Translations under genes and position numbers: made by a program
Notes under the pieces: generated by a model
What the model was told of the DNA's origin: nothing
The model's input: only the letters and a program-made list of their open reading frames with translations
Databases searched by the model: none
Assembly: GCA_018398815.1 (NCBI GenBank)
Contig: CM031628.1
Span: forward strand, 2,804,360 to 2,868,359
Length of the DNA stretch: 64,000 nucleotides
DNA from: Conus ventricosus
Taxonomy: Eukaryota; Mollusca; Gastropoda; Neogastropoda; Conidae
Reading direction: 5' to 3'
Part shown: one piece after another, positions 46,990-58,678 of the stretch
How positions within the stretch are numbered: position 1 is the first letter of the stretch
Layout of the letters: each line of letters begins with the position of its first letter

Positions 46990-48290
46990 AAACAAAAAAC
47001 AAAAAAAGTGTTAGGTCCAGACAACAGAAAATTTGGGGGATGGCGTTGTCAAGTTTTCCATTGACTCTTTTTTTAAGGAATTTTGGAAACATTCCACTGT
47101 GTGTCTGATGCTTAAGAAATGAAAGTCCATCAACTTCAATGATTACTGCTAGGTAGCTTTCATTTCCATAATGATTAAATAAATAAATTAAAAAAAAAAC
47201 ATTCTGGCTCTACATCATCTCTTGACCTTCACAACAGTTTCTTGACCCATTCCAATTTGCTTACAATCCTACCAGAGCACACTGATTTTATTTCCGTTCT
47301 GATCCTTTTCACATCGCTTTCCTGCACTTACACAAAGAAAGCTCCATTGATTTTTTTGCTCCGTTTTCAACACATCTTTTAGCCTTGATACTGTTTGATT
47401 TAGGTATAACTCCCAAGTTTCGCTGTAGCCAGTGCTTTCAACACGTCTTTTAGCCTTGATGCTGTTTGATTTAGGTATAACTCACTTTCAACACATCTTT
47501 TAGCCTTGATGCTGTTTGATTTAGGTATAACTCCCAATTTTCCCGCTTTAGCCAGAGCTTTCAACACATCTTTTAGCCTTGATGCTGTTTGATTAGTATA
47601 ACTCACTTTCAACACGTCTTTTAGCCTTGATGCTGGTTTGATTTAGGATAACTCACTTTCAACACATCTTTTAGCCTAGATGCTGTTTGGTTTAGGTATA
47701 ACTCCAAGTTTCCGCTGTAGCCAGAGCTTTCAACACATCTTTTAGCCTTGATGCTGTTTGATTGTAGTATAACTCCCAAGTTTCCGCTGTAGCCAGTGCT
47801 TTCAACACATCTTTTAGCCTGATGCTGTTTGATTAGGTATGACTCCCAAGTTTCCGCTGTAGCCAGTCTGTTGCCAATCTGTCGTCTCCTCTGCACACTC
47901 TGCGTGTACGAGGCACCTCAAGAATCCTCTCTCCTGTTCTTTTTTCTGTGCATTCTGATCATTGCAGAGGTACTGGACTCCCCCCCCCCCCCCCCCCCCC
48001 CCAATCATCAAACACTCTGACTATTCTAAGGAAATGACGTTGATCTGAAAGCCTTCAAAACAAAGAAATGGAGGGTTAATTTCTGAAAAGACCCACCACC
48101 TCTACAGCACATTGTCATTGAGGGCCGAACTGTTGACAGGGTAGAAGAATACAAATATCTAAACACCGTTTAGACTCTACCGGGTTTTTTTCCCTCGTAA
48201 GAATGATGACGACCAAGAATCCACCGTTGACAGAATCTGAGAAATGTTGGAGTCCACTGAAATATTTTTAACAAACTTATGAAACATCAC
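46990..48290 (+). pseudogene. LINE reverse transcriptase interrupted by a minisatellite
   Basis: Plus-strand RT relic of CR1/L2/Rex-like type. In order: 'GPDN' (about 47,013); 'FNDYC' stop 'VAFISIMIK' (47,135-47,179), where the family has NDYRPVALTS..MK; a motif A remnant 'DFF..PFSTH'/'CSVFNTS' (about 47,347-47,380); then a 0.5-kb minisatellite (47,366-47,870); then motif B as 'RGTSRILSPVLFSVHSDHC' (about 47,908-47,965); a C20 run; 'IIKHSDYS' (about 48,004), where motif C would read Y-x-D-D; and IEGRTVDRVEEYKYLNTV (48,118-48,171), the well-known 'YKYLG' block. In-frame stops and frameshifts make it inactive. The expected order of RT motifs on both sides shows that the array grew inside the gene. 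The mirror copy is at 59.99-61.21 kb, minus strand. Confidence 0.75.
47366..47870 (+). repeat. ~72-bp minisatellite inside the LINE RT
   Basis: Units begin 'ttcaacacatcttttagcc', continue 'gatgctgtttgatttaggt' and usually 'aactcccaagtttccgctgt' + 'agccagtgct'. About four units lack that last third and are about 46 bp, so long and short units alternate irregularly. The first word overlaps RT motif A of the host LINE. Mirror at 60.36-60.85 kb. Confidence 0.9.
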
Positions 48291-48352
48291 GACTAACATG
48301 AGTTACTGAAAGATTTTAACAAACTTATGAAACATCACGACTAACATGAGTT
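48266..48352 (+). repeat. Short direct duplication (~47 bp x 2)
   Basis: The phrase starting 'ttaacaaacttatgaaacat' and ending 'ctaacatgagtt' occurs twice in a row with a few bases between. It lies at the 3' edge of the LINE relic. Confidence 0.85.
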
Positions 48353-48424
48353 GCCAAAGTTCTCATGTGTTGCTTCTGAAGCAGTATAGAAACACTGGCT
48401 GTCCTCCCGATACCTGGGGACCGT

Positions 48425-48700
48425 ATTGAAAGCCGTGCTGCTAGCACTGCTGTCGGCTGTTCTGGCCTGACGCATTGAATGCCGTGCTGCTAGCACTGCT
48501 GTCGGCTGTTCTGGCCTGACGTATTGAATTCGTGCTGCCAGCACCGCTGTCTGCTGTTCTGGCCTAACGTATTGAATGCCGTGCTGCTAGCACCGCTGTC
48601 TGCTGTTTGGCCTGACGTATTGAATGCCGTGCTGCTAGCACCGCTGTCTGCTGTTCTGGCCTGACGTATTGAATGCCGTGCTGCTAGTACTTTTGTCTGA
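48425..48700 (+). repeat. ~50-bp minisatellite
   Basis: Five to six units with 'gccgtgctgctagcactgct' and 'gttctggcctgacgtattga'. The mirror at 59.58-59.85 kb is noisier. Confidence 0.92.
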
Positions 48701-49057
48701 TAGTCCAGCACATGTTTATACACGCTAAAGAAAATCAGATTCCTATGATTAAATTCCTTCTCGAAGCACGGAAATTATGGTGAAGCTTCAATTTGTGTTT
48801 GTGTTTGTGACATTATTTGCTTTGTGAACATGGGAATTGGCCAAAACCAGGTGAGTTATTTGGTCAAGGTCATCATGGAATAGCCATTATTTTGATTTCT
48901 TCCTGTCCAGTTCGTACCAGGGCCCGAATAGCACCACAACAGGCATGTCAGATTTCCACTCAACAACAATGGTCGAAAATCTAAAACAAAACGATTGCTC
49001 CTCCATGTCAGTCGCAACGGTCCACAATTCACAGATGTATGGCTCCAAAGGACAGCA
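48701..49057. other. No recognisable gene
   Basis: Unassigned sequence between the 50-bp minisatellite and the SINE tail. Mirrored almost base for base at 59,214-59,575. Confidence 0.6.
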
Positions 49058-49590
49058 CAAATAATAATAATAATAATAATAATAATGATACTTATATAGC
49101 GCCTATTCTCGGCTAGAGGCCAAGCTCTAAGCGCTTTACAATCAACACTCGTTTACACAACGGGCTGCGTACCTGGGTAGTGCCGACTGAAGACTGCCAG
49201 CTGGCGCTTCATTCAGTCGTTTCCCGTGTCATCCAGTCAGTATCATTCAATATCGATCACTCATTTTTCTACTTCCTTCATTCTTTCCATTTCTCACGCA
49301 GGGTGCAAGCTATGTGTAACGTGTCATCCATACCAACGGCCAAACTGGCCTACTCTTCCGAAAGTTGGTGATGGGATTTTACGTGTGTGCAAGATGTTAT
49401 GCATGCGTTCACACACGGAACCTCGGTTTATAGTCTCATTCGAAGGACTGTATGGGAAATGGAGTCAGAACCAATGTTAACTCCGAGGGAAAAAATCCCC
49501 TGTACCGAAACGCCCCGGCGGAGGTTCGAACCGCAACCCAGGATCACCAAGATTACGAGTCAGGCGCTCTACCAACTGAGCTATTCCGGC
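49058..49590 (-). mobile_element. Full-length tRNA-headed SINE (minus strand)
   Basis: Reverse complement of the SINE at 58,679-59,213. The tRNA head is at 49,590 downwards, the A box is complementary to 'ccaactgagcta', the B box is complementary to 'gaggttcgaac', and the 3' (ATT)n tail is at about 49,062-49,088. Because it lies in the inverted-repeat arm, it is probably the same insertion seen twice. Confidence 0.9.
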
Positions 49591-50425
49591 TCCAAAGTAC
49601 ATGGGGCGCAAAATTGTCAAGACAAGGGAACCACTTGTTTCACAACCAGAAGACACAACAGTCTATTGCTATCAACGAAGCCAAAACAAACGACAAAATC
49701 CATACCTAGCTTATAAAGGAACAGAGGACTGGCCGGAGGCGGAGGGGGGGGGGGGGGGAGCATTCATCGGTTCTTCGGCTGCTGGTCTCATTCTTAAACT
49801 GATGGCCTTAAGACCTCATGTCGAAGCTTGGCGTTGTCTGGATTTGTACTGTTTCACTGTCAGCGGAACCGTGAGGATACGCCCGGCATTGGCTTGCATG
49901 GTGGCGTTGTCTGCCGGGAGCTCTGCGTCCAAAATGCCCACACAATATGGGCTGAAGGCACCCATGGGGAGAACGCCCTCGTGGAGGTTCTGTCGTAGTC
50001 ACATCCAGTGCTAATTACACAAGCATCTGGGAGCAGTTATGTCTTGATGTCCTAATGGAATGCCCTGTATGTGTCTGATCTCTTTAAATCACAGGCCAGA
50101 CTTTCCAAGAAGGGTGGGCAGGGGACTGCTCTCATCTGGTTTATGTTTAGCATTTTGCGAACAGTACCTCCTCTGGTTTCCTCGCACCTTTGGGTGATTA
50201 CTTTTTCTTTCTTGAAGGCTGCTTAGATTAGTTCCCTTCTCTTTCCTCAAATTTCTGCTTGGGGGTTCCTGATGTGAGGCGTTTGAGTCACGCTACGTCG
50301 GATCCAGCCCATCTGTTTGCACAGTATGAAGGAAAAAAAACTGGTTATCGTCTCTACTGGACATGTTGGAGTGGTTAGACTGCACGCATGGTCAATAAAT
50401 CTTTTTCTCCATGTTTTGCTACTTG
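49591..50425. other. No recognisable gene
   Basis: Unique-looking sequence with a G run at 49,745-49,759. Short frames on both strands do not agree with those of the mirror copy, which argues against a constrained gene. Confidence 0.5.
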
Positions 50426-50447
50426 TGTGTGTGTGTGTGTGTGTGGT

Positions 50448-50494
<47 letters not shown>

Positions 50495-50552
50495 TGCGTG
50501 CGTGTGTGCGGGCGTGCGTGCGTGCCCGTGCGTGCGTTTGAGTGTGTGTGCT
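50426..50552. repeat. (GT)n microsatellite
   Basis: GT run with single-base breaks and a 'cgtgcgtg' variant at its end. The mirror CA run is at 57,764-57,875. Confidence 0.95.
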
Positions 50553-50809
50553 GGTGGGGCGTGCGTCAGACACCTGTACATTTGCGGCGTAGCAAGGCAA
50601 AACTGTTTCCTATTGGCTGACAGTAGGTGTTTTCAGAAACCATACATTTATAATAGTGGCAATCAAATGACACTGTGGCAGGACAGTTCGATGTTTAATC
50701 ACGCAGTCAAGCACGCATCTGCATGCTGTTGCCATGGTAACTGTCGAGGTTTTTGCAGGAACCAGCAACATCCCCAGCCTGAGAGATTCTGTTCGCCTCA
50801 GGGTATGAC
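50553..50809. other. No recognisable gene
   Basis: Non-repetitive link between the GT run and the satellite. It contains the palindromic 'gttgccatggtaac' (50,728-50,741), preserved in the mirror arm. Confidence 0.5.
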
Positions 50810-51490
50810 AGACACATTCCTGTCTTGGATGTCAACTGCAGTGTGACCTGTTCACTCAGAGGTACCGACAGAAACATTCCTGTCATTGGATGTCACTGCA
50901 GTTGTGTGACCTGTTCACTCAGAGGTACGACAGAAAACATTCCTGTATTGGCTGCCATGCAGTGTGACCTGTTCACTCCAGAGGTATGGCGCGAATTTCC
51001 GGTCATTGGATGTCACTGCCGTTGTGACTGTTCCTCAGAGGGTACGACAGAAACATTCCTGTCATTGGGATGTCATGCAGTGTGACTGTTCACTTCAGAG
51101 GTTTATGAACAGAACTTCCTGTCATTGGATGCCACTGCAGTGTGACTGTTCACTCAGAGGTATGGGCAGAAAACATTCCTGCATTAGATGCACTGCAGTG
51201 TGACCTGTTCACTCAGAAGGTTATGCCAGGTACCAATCCTGTATTGGATGTCATGCAGAGTGACTGTTTCATCAGAGGTACGACCAGAACATTCCTGTAT
51301 TGGATTGTCACAGCCGTGTGACCTGTTCACTCAGAGGTTATGGCCAGAAATTCTGTCATTGGATGTCACTGCAGTGTGACCTGTTTCACACAGAGGTCTG
51401 GCAGAACATTCCTGTCATTGGTGTCACTGCAGTGTGACTGTTCATCAGAGGTAGGACAGAACATACCTGTCATTGGTGCACTTGCAGTGT
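50810..51490 (+). repeat. 57-60-bp satellite, ~12 units
   Basis: Unit words 'acattcctgtcattgg', 'ggatgtcactgcagtgtgac' and 'ctgttcactcagaggta'. Small indels distinguish the units. Shares the 'cagtgtgacctgttcac' core with the adjoining 36-bp array. Mirror at 56.87-57.53 kb. Confidence 0.95.
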
Positions 51491-53377
51491 GACCTGTTCA
51501 CAAAGGGACCTGGGTGGGCAGTGTGGCCTGTTCACCAAAGGGAAACTGGGTGGGCATAGTGACCTGTTCACCAATGGAACTGGGGGGCAGTGTGACCTGT
51601 TCACCAATGGGAACTGGTGTGGGCAGTGGAACTGTTCCCAATGGAAACTGGGTGGACAGTTGAGACCTGTTCACAAAGGGGAACTGGGTGGGCAGTTGTG
51701 ACCTGTTCCCCAATGGAAACTGGGGTGGGTGGACAGTTGTGACTGTTCACAAAAGGGAACTGGTGTGGGCAGAGTGTGACCTGTTCACCAATGGAACTGG
51801 GTGGACAGTTGTGAACTGTTCAACAAAGGGAACTGGTGTGGGCAGTTTGGTAAAACCTGTTCACCAATGGAACTGGGTGAAGTTTTGTGACCTAGTTCAC
51901 AAAGGGAAACTGGGTGGGCAGTGTGACCTGATCACCATTGGAACTGGGTGGACAGTGTAAACTGTTCACAAAGGGATACTGGGTGGACAGTTGTTTGTGA
52001 CCTGTTCACGAGGGAACTGGGTGGGCAAGTGTGGACCTGTTCACAAAGGGACTGGAAGGGCAGTGTGACCTGTTCACCACTGGAACTGGGTGGGCAGTGT
52101 GACCAGTTCACAAGGGAATGGGTGGGCCAGAGTGAGTGACTGTTCACAAAGGCAACTGGGGGTGGGCAGAAAAAGTTGACCTGTTCACCAATGGAACAGG
52201 GTGGGCAGTGTGACTGTTCACAAGGGGAACTGGATGGGCAGTGTGACCTGTTTCACAAAGGAATGGGTGGGCGGGTTGTGACCTGTTAAAAAAAGGGAAG
52301 GGGGGGGGGTGTGACCTGTTCCCAAGGGAAAAATGGGTGGGAGGTGCCCTTTTCCCAAAAAGGAAACGGGTGGGCGTGGGGGGGCCCCTTTAAAAAGATT
52401 GGGTGGGTAGTGTGACCTGTTCAAAAAGGGAACTGGGGGGGAAGTGTGACTGTTCCCAAGGAAGGGTGGCAGGTGCCCTGTTAAAAAAAGGGAACTGGGG
52501 GGCGGGTTGTTTTCCCCCCAAGGGGGAAAGGGGTTGGGAGTGTGCCTTTACCAATGGAACGGGGTCAGTGGCCGCAAAAGGAAGGGGGGGGAGTTGCCCT
52601 GTTAAAAAAAGGAACTGGGTGGGGTGTGACTGTTCACAAAGGGGAACGGGGTGGGGTGTGCCCTGTTCCAAAGGGGAATGGGGGGGCAGTGGGGACCTGT
52701 CCCAAGGGAAAAATGGGGGGGCAGGTGACTGTTCCCCAAGGGAAATGGGGGGGGGGGGGAGTACTTTCCAAAGGGAATGGTGGGGCAGTGGGGACCGTTC
52801 ACAAGGAAAATGGGTGGGAGGGGGTTTGCCCCCCAAAGGAACTGGGGGGCATTTTCTTTTCCCCTGGTGGGGGGCTTTTTGTGACCTGTTCCCCAGGAAC
52901 TGGGGGGGAGGGACTCCCCCCAAGGGAAGGGGGTGGGGGGTTTTTGTGACCTGTTCCCCAAAAAAAGGGGTGGGCGGGTTTGGTATTTTCCCAAAGGGAA
53001 AGGGTGGCAGTTTTGCCTGTTCCCCCAATGGAACTGGGTGGGCGGTGACCTGTTCCCAAAGGGAACTGGGGGGCAGTGTGACTGTTAAAGGAACTGGGTG
53101 GGCAGTGACCCCAATGGCTGGGTGGGGTTGCCCTGTTCACAAGGAAAAACTGGGTGGGCCGTGTGCCCTGTTAAAAGGGAAAAATGGGGGGGCAGTGTGA
53201 CCTGTTCCAAAGGGGAACTGGGTGGGGGGTGTGACCTTTTCACAAGGGAAAGGGGGTGGGCTGTGGGGGGGGTTTCCCCTGGAACTGGGAAATTTCCCCC
53301 CAGGTGCCTGGTTTCCCCCAAAGGGAACGGGGGGGTGGACCTTTTCACAAAGGAAAAAGGTGGGCATGTGTTTTAGG
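51491..53377 (+). repeat. ~36-bp satellite, ~50 units, ends at gap
   Basis: Unit 'cagtgtgacctgttcac' + 'aaagggaactgggtgggc'. Two flavours, 'caaaggg' and 'caatggg', alternate irregularly. After about 52,270 the units become G/C-homopolymer-smeared, consistent with a low-quality contig end. Mirror array at 54.13-56.87 kb is longer. Confidence 0.95.
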
Positions 53378-53477
53378 NNNNNNNNNNNNNNNNNNNNNNN
53401 NNNNNNNNNNNNNNNNNNNNNNNNNNNNNNNNNNNNNNNNNNNNNNNNNNNNNNNNNNNNNNNNNNNNNNNNNNNNN
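53378..53477. other. Assembly gap (100 N)
   Basis: Exactly 100 N, the usual placeholder for a gap of unknown size in scaffolding. It lies beside the centre of the inverted repeat. Confidence 0.99.
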
Positions 53478-54125
53478 TACTGAAAATTGGTCACAAAACT
53501 ACAGAAATTGGCATTCACTGTCACTGATCTTGTTCAAAAGTGAGGTTCAGTATTTTGGTAGAATTTTAAACCCAATGCCTATAGCACACAAATGAACATG
53601 CTTATTGTGAATATAGATGCAGTTGTTATCATGAGGATCCCCCAAAACCCGAAGCAAGTAAAAAATTGCTTTTATTCCTTTTTTTGCCTAAGGCTTATAA
53701 TGAAGAGACTTTAAAAAATAACAAACGAAATATTTTATCGAAGTGATTATTTTCATAGCAAAGGGATAACTCCATTCTCACTGCATCCCGGAAACGCAGA
53801 GATCGTTTTCGGTCCTTTCGACTCAAATCAATCGAAGACTGATCATCCACATTTCGGATATGAATGAAAGGTCATAGACTGGGGTTGTATTTTTTTTCTC
53901 CCTTTCCTTTTACACTGCACAAGATGAAATGAGGACAGAAGTCAAATTCGCATCGGCATTTCAGGATAGTTTGCACGACTTGTGCGGGAAAGCTTGAATG
54001 AAGGCGGCCATTTTAAACTAAACGAGAAAATGATGAAGCCAAGGTCAGTCTGCTCTCTTTCTCATTTCCCCCAGTTGCGTTCTCTCAGTATTGTACAAAA
54101 TTCATGTGTGATCCTGGAAAAAAAA
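53478..54125. other. Unique spacer between inverted-repeat arms
   Basis: About 650 bp of clean non-repetitive sequence. I see no open frame of note, no RNA gene and no family member. It has no mirror in the left arm, which stops at the gap. Confidence 0.7.
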
Positions 54126-56868
54126 ACCTGCCCACCTTTTCCCTTGTGAACACGTCACACTGCACCCAGTTCTGGGTGAACAGGTACACTGCCCATCCAG
54201 TTCATTGGGAACAGGCACCCGCCCACCCATTCTTGTGAACAGGTCACACTCCCACCCAGTTCATAGGTGAACAGGTCACACTGCCACCCAGTTCCCTTGT
54301 GACAGGTCACACTGCCCCCCCAGTTTCATAGGTGAACAGGTCACACTGCCCACCCGTTTCCATGGTGAAAAAGTCACACTGCCCACCAGTTCATAGGTGA
54401 ACAGTCCACACTGGCCCCCCCATTTTCCTTTGGAGAACAGGTCCACAGTCCCTCCCAGTTTCATAGGGGGAACAGGGCACACTGCCCACCCAGTTCCATT
54501 GGTGAACAGGTCACACCCCACCCAGTCCCCTTTTTGAACAGTCACACTGCCCACCAGTTTCCCTTGGTGAACAGGTCACACCGCCCACCCAGTTCCCTTT
54601 GTGAACAAGTCACACTGCCCACCCAGTTCCATTTGTGAACAGGTCACACTGCCCCCCCCAGTTCCCCTTTTTTGAAAAGGTCACTCTGGGCCCCCCCAGT
54701 TCCCTTTGTGAACAGGTCACAAATGCCCACCCAGTTCCCTTTGTGAAAAGGTCACACTGCCCACCCAGTTCCCTTTGTGAACAGGCCCCACTGCCACCCA
54801 GTTCCCTTGTGAACAGGCCACACTACCCACCCCGTTCCCTTTGTGGGAAAAGGTCACACTGCCCACCCCAGTTCCTTTGTGAACAGGTCACACTGCCCCC
54901 CCAGTTCCCTTTGTGAAAAAGGGCCCACTGCCACCCAGTTCCCTTTGTGAACAGGTCACACTGCCCGACCGTTCCATTGTGAACAGGTTTACATGCCCTC
55001 CCTGCCATTGTGAACAGGTCACCACTGCCCACCCAGTCCCTTTGTGAACAGGTCACACTGCCACCCAGTTTTCCCTTGGAAACAGGTCACACTGGCCCAC
55101 CAGTTCCCTTTGTGAACAGGTCACACTGCCCACCCAGTTCCCTTTGTGAACAGGTCACACTGCCCACCCGTTCCCTTTTAACAGGTCCCCACTGCCCACC
55201 CAGTTCCCTTTGTGAACAGGTCCCACTGCCCACCCAGTTCCATGGGGAACAGGTCACTCTGCCCACCCAGTCCTTTTGGGAACAGGTAACACTGCCCACC
55301 GTTCCCTTTGGGGACAGGTCACACTGCCCCCCAGTTCCATTTGGGGAACAGGTCACACTGCCCACCCAGTTCCCTTTGGGACAGGTCACACTGCCACCCA
55401 GTTCCCATTGGTGAACAGGTCACACTGCCCACCCAGTTCCCTTTTGGGGCAGGTCACACTGCCCACCCAGTTCCATGGTGAACAGGGCACACTGCCCACC
55501 CAGTTCCCTTTGGGGAAAAGGTCACACTGCCCACCCAGTTCCCTGTGTAACAGGTCACCTGCCAACCCAGTTCCCTTGGTGAACAGGTCACACTGCCCAA
55601 AAACCAGTTTCCTTGTGAACAGGTCACTCTGCCCACCCAGTTCCATTGGTGAACAGGGCAAAACTGCCCACCCAGTTCCTTTTGGGGACAGGTCACACTG
55701 CCCACCCAGTTCCCTTTGGAACAGGTCACACTGCCCATCCAGTTCCATTGGTGAACAGGTCACACGCCCACCCAGTTCCCTTTTTGGAACAGGTCCCCCC
55801 TGCCCACCCATTCCATGGGGAACAGGTCACACTGCCCACCCAGTTTCCATTGGGAACAGGTCACACTGCCCACCCAGTTCCTGTGAAAAGGTCACACTGC
55901 CACCCAGTTCCCTTGTGAACAGGTCACCCCTGCCTCACCCAGTTCCCTTTGTGAAACAGGTCACACTGCCCACCCAGTTCCCTTTTTGAACAGGTCCACT
56001 GCCCACCCATTCCCTTTGTGAAAAGGTCACACTGCCCACCCGTTCCATTGTGAACAGGTCCACACTGCCCACCCCGTTCCATTGGTGAACAGGTCACACT
56101 GCCCACCCAGTCCCTTTGTGAACAGGTCACACTGCCCACCCAGTTCCATTTGGTGAACAGGTCACACCTGCCCACCAGTTCCCTTTTTGGAACAGGGCAC
56201 ACTGCCCACCCTGTTCCATTGGTGAAAAGGTCACCTGCCCACCCAGTTGCCTTGTGAACAGGTCACCTGCCCACCCCAGTTCCCTTTGTGGGAAAAGGTC
56301 ACACTGCCCCACCATTCCATTTGGGGAACAGGTCACACTGCCCCCAGTTCCCTTTGTGAACAGGTCACACGCCCACCCATTCCTTTGTGAACAGGGCACA
56401 CTGTCCACCCAGTTCCCTTTGTGAACAGGTTACACCCCACCCAGTTCCATTGGTGGAACAGGTCACACTGCCCACCCCGTTCCCTTTGTGAACAGGTCCC
56501 AAATGTCCACCCATTCCTTGGTGAACAGGTTACACTGGCCCACCCGTTCCCTTTGTGAACAGTTCCCACTGTCCACCCAGTTCCATTGGTGAACAGGGCA
56601 CACTGCCCACCCAGTTCCCTTTGTGAACAGGGCACACTGCCACCCAGTTCCCTTGGTGAAAAGGTCACACTGCCCACCAGTTCCCTTTGTGAACAGGTCA
56701 CACTGTCCACCCAGTTCCATTGGGGAACAGGTTACACTGCCCACCCAGTTCCATTGGGGAACAGGTCACTGCCCACCCAGTTCCATTGGTGAACAGGTCA
56801 CAATGCCCCACCCAGTTCCCTTTGTGAACAGGCCCACGCCACGCCCCGTTCCCTTTGTGAACAGGTCA
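54126..56868 (-). repeat. ~36-bp satellite, ~75 units, inverted
   Basis: Plus-strand unit 'gtgaacaggtcacactgccc' followed by 'acccagttccctt'. Same family as 51.49-53.38 kb but about 850 bp longer, with 'ttccattgg' and 'ttccctttg' flavours mixed. Confidence 0.95.
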
Positions 56869-57530
56869 CACTGCGGGCATCCATGCAGGATGTTCTGTCA
56901 TACCTCTGAGTGAACAGTCACACTGCGTACATCCAAAACAGGAATGTTCTGCCATACCCTGAGTGAACAGGTCACACTGCAGTGACATCCATACAGGAAG
57001 GTTCCCATACTCTGAGTGAACAGGTCAACTGCAGTGACTCCAAAGACAGATTTCTGTCGTACCTCTGAGGGACAGGTCACTCTGCAGTGACATCCAAAGA
57101 CAGAATGTTCTGGCATCCTCGATGAACAGTCCACTGCAGTGGCATCTAATGACAGGAATTTTCTGCCATTACCTCTGAGTGAACAGGTCACACTGCAGTG
57201 GCATCCAATGACAGAAGTTCTGTCATACTCTGATGAACAGGTCACACTGCTGCCCTCCAATGACAGATGTTCTGTCGTACCCTGAGTGAACAGGTCACAC
57301 TGCAGTACTCCAAAGACAGGGAAAGTTCTGCCATACCTCTGAGTGAACAGGTCACACTGCAGTGGCATCCAATTTACAGGAATTTTTCTGTCGTACCTCT
57401 GAGTGAACAGGTCACACTGCAGTGACATCCAATGACAGGAATGTTCTGTCGTACCTCTGAGTGAACAGGTCACACTGCAGTGACATCCAATGACAGGAAT
57501 GTTCTGTCATACCTCTGAGCGAACAGAATC
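56869..57530 (-). repeat. 57-60-bp satellite, inverted
   Basis: Mirror of 50,810-51,490, with plus-strand words 'cctctgagtgaacaggtcac' and 'actgcagtgacatccaa'. The switch to the 36-bp array occurs at the same junction in both arms. Confidence 0.95.
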
Positions 57531-58678
57531 TCAGGCTGGGGATGTTCTGGTTCCTGCAAAAAACCTCTAACAGTTACCATGGCAACAGCATGCAGGATGC
57601 GTGCTTGACTGCGTGAGTTAAACATCGACTGTCAGCCAACAGTGGTCATTTGATTGCCACTATTATAAATGTATGGGTGTCTGAACACCTACTGTCAGCC
57701 AATAGGAACAGTTGCTTGCTACGTCCGCAAATGTACAGGTGTCTGACGCACCCACAGCACACACACACACGCACGCACGCACGCACGCACGCACGCACAC
57801 ACGCACGCACACACACACACACCACACACACACACACACACCACACACACACACACACACCACACACACACACACAAGTAGCAAAACATGGAGAAAAGAT
57901 ATTGACCATGCGTGCAGTCTAACCACTCCACATGTCCAGTAGAGACGGATACAGTTTTTTCTCATACTGTGCAAACAGATGGCTGGATCCGACGTAGGCG
58001 TGACTCAACGCCTCACATCAGGAACCCCAAGCAGAAATTTGAGGAAAGAAAGGGAACTAATCAAGCCTTCAAGAAAGAAAAGAAATGCACCCAAAGGTGC
58101 GGATGGGACCCAGAGGAGTACTGTTCTCAAATGCTAAACATACCAGATGAGAGCAGTCCTGCACCACCCTTGGAAGTCTGCGCTGTGTTTAAATAGGATG
58201 CAGACACATACAGGGCATTCCATTAGGACATCAAGGGACATAACTGCTCCCAGATGGCATTGTGTAATAAGCACTGGATGTGACACGACAGAACCTCCAC
58301 GAGGGCGTTCCCATGGGTGCTTCAGCCCATATTTCATGACTGCAGAGCTCACCGGCAGACAACGCCACCATCAAGCAAATGCCGTGCGTATCCTCACTGT
58401 TCCGCTGACATGTGAAGACAGTACAACTCCAGACACGGCCAAGCTTTCGACATGAGGTCTTAAGCCATCAGTTTATAATGAGACAGCAAGCCGAAGAACC
58501 GATGAATGCTCCCCCCCCCCCCCCTCCTCCTCCCTCCAGTCCTCTGTTCCTTTATAAGCTAGGGTATGGATTTTGTCGTTTGTTTTGGCTTCGTTGATAG
58601 CAATAGACTGTTGTGTCTTCTGGTTGTGAAACAAGTGGTTCCCTTGTCTTGACAATTTTGCGCCCCATGTACTTTGGA
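57531..58678. other. No gene; (CA)n at 57,764-57,875
   Basis: Mirror of 49.59-50.81 kb. The CA run has ACGC variants at its start. A C run lies at 58,509-58,524. Confidence 0.6.

Larger units (their letters stand above)
43735..53377 (+). repeat. Left arm of ~10-kb inverted repeat
   Basis: Every landmark in this arm recurs in reverse complement and reverse order in 54,126-64,000. Paired positions sum to about 108.0-108.3 kb: SINE head 49,590 with 58,679; 'gttgccatggtaactg' about 50,728 with about 57,575; minisatellites at 45.8, 47.4 and 48.4 kb with 62.2, 60.6 and 59.7 kb. The arm ends at the N gap. Confidence 0.95.

Noticed and set aside
50810..53377. CRISPR-like array
   Set aside because: Units are contiguous tandem repeats without unique spacers, in an animal genome with no cas genes.
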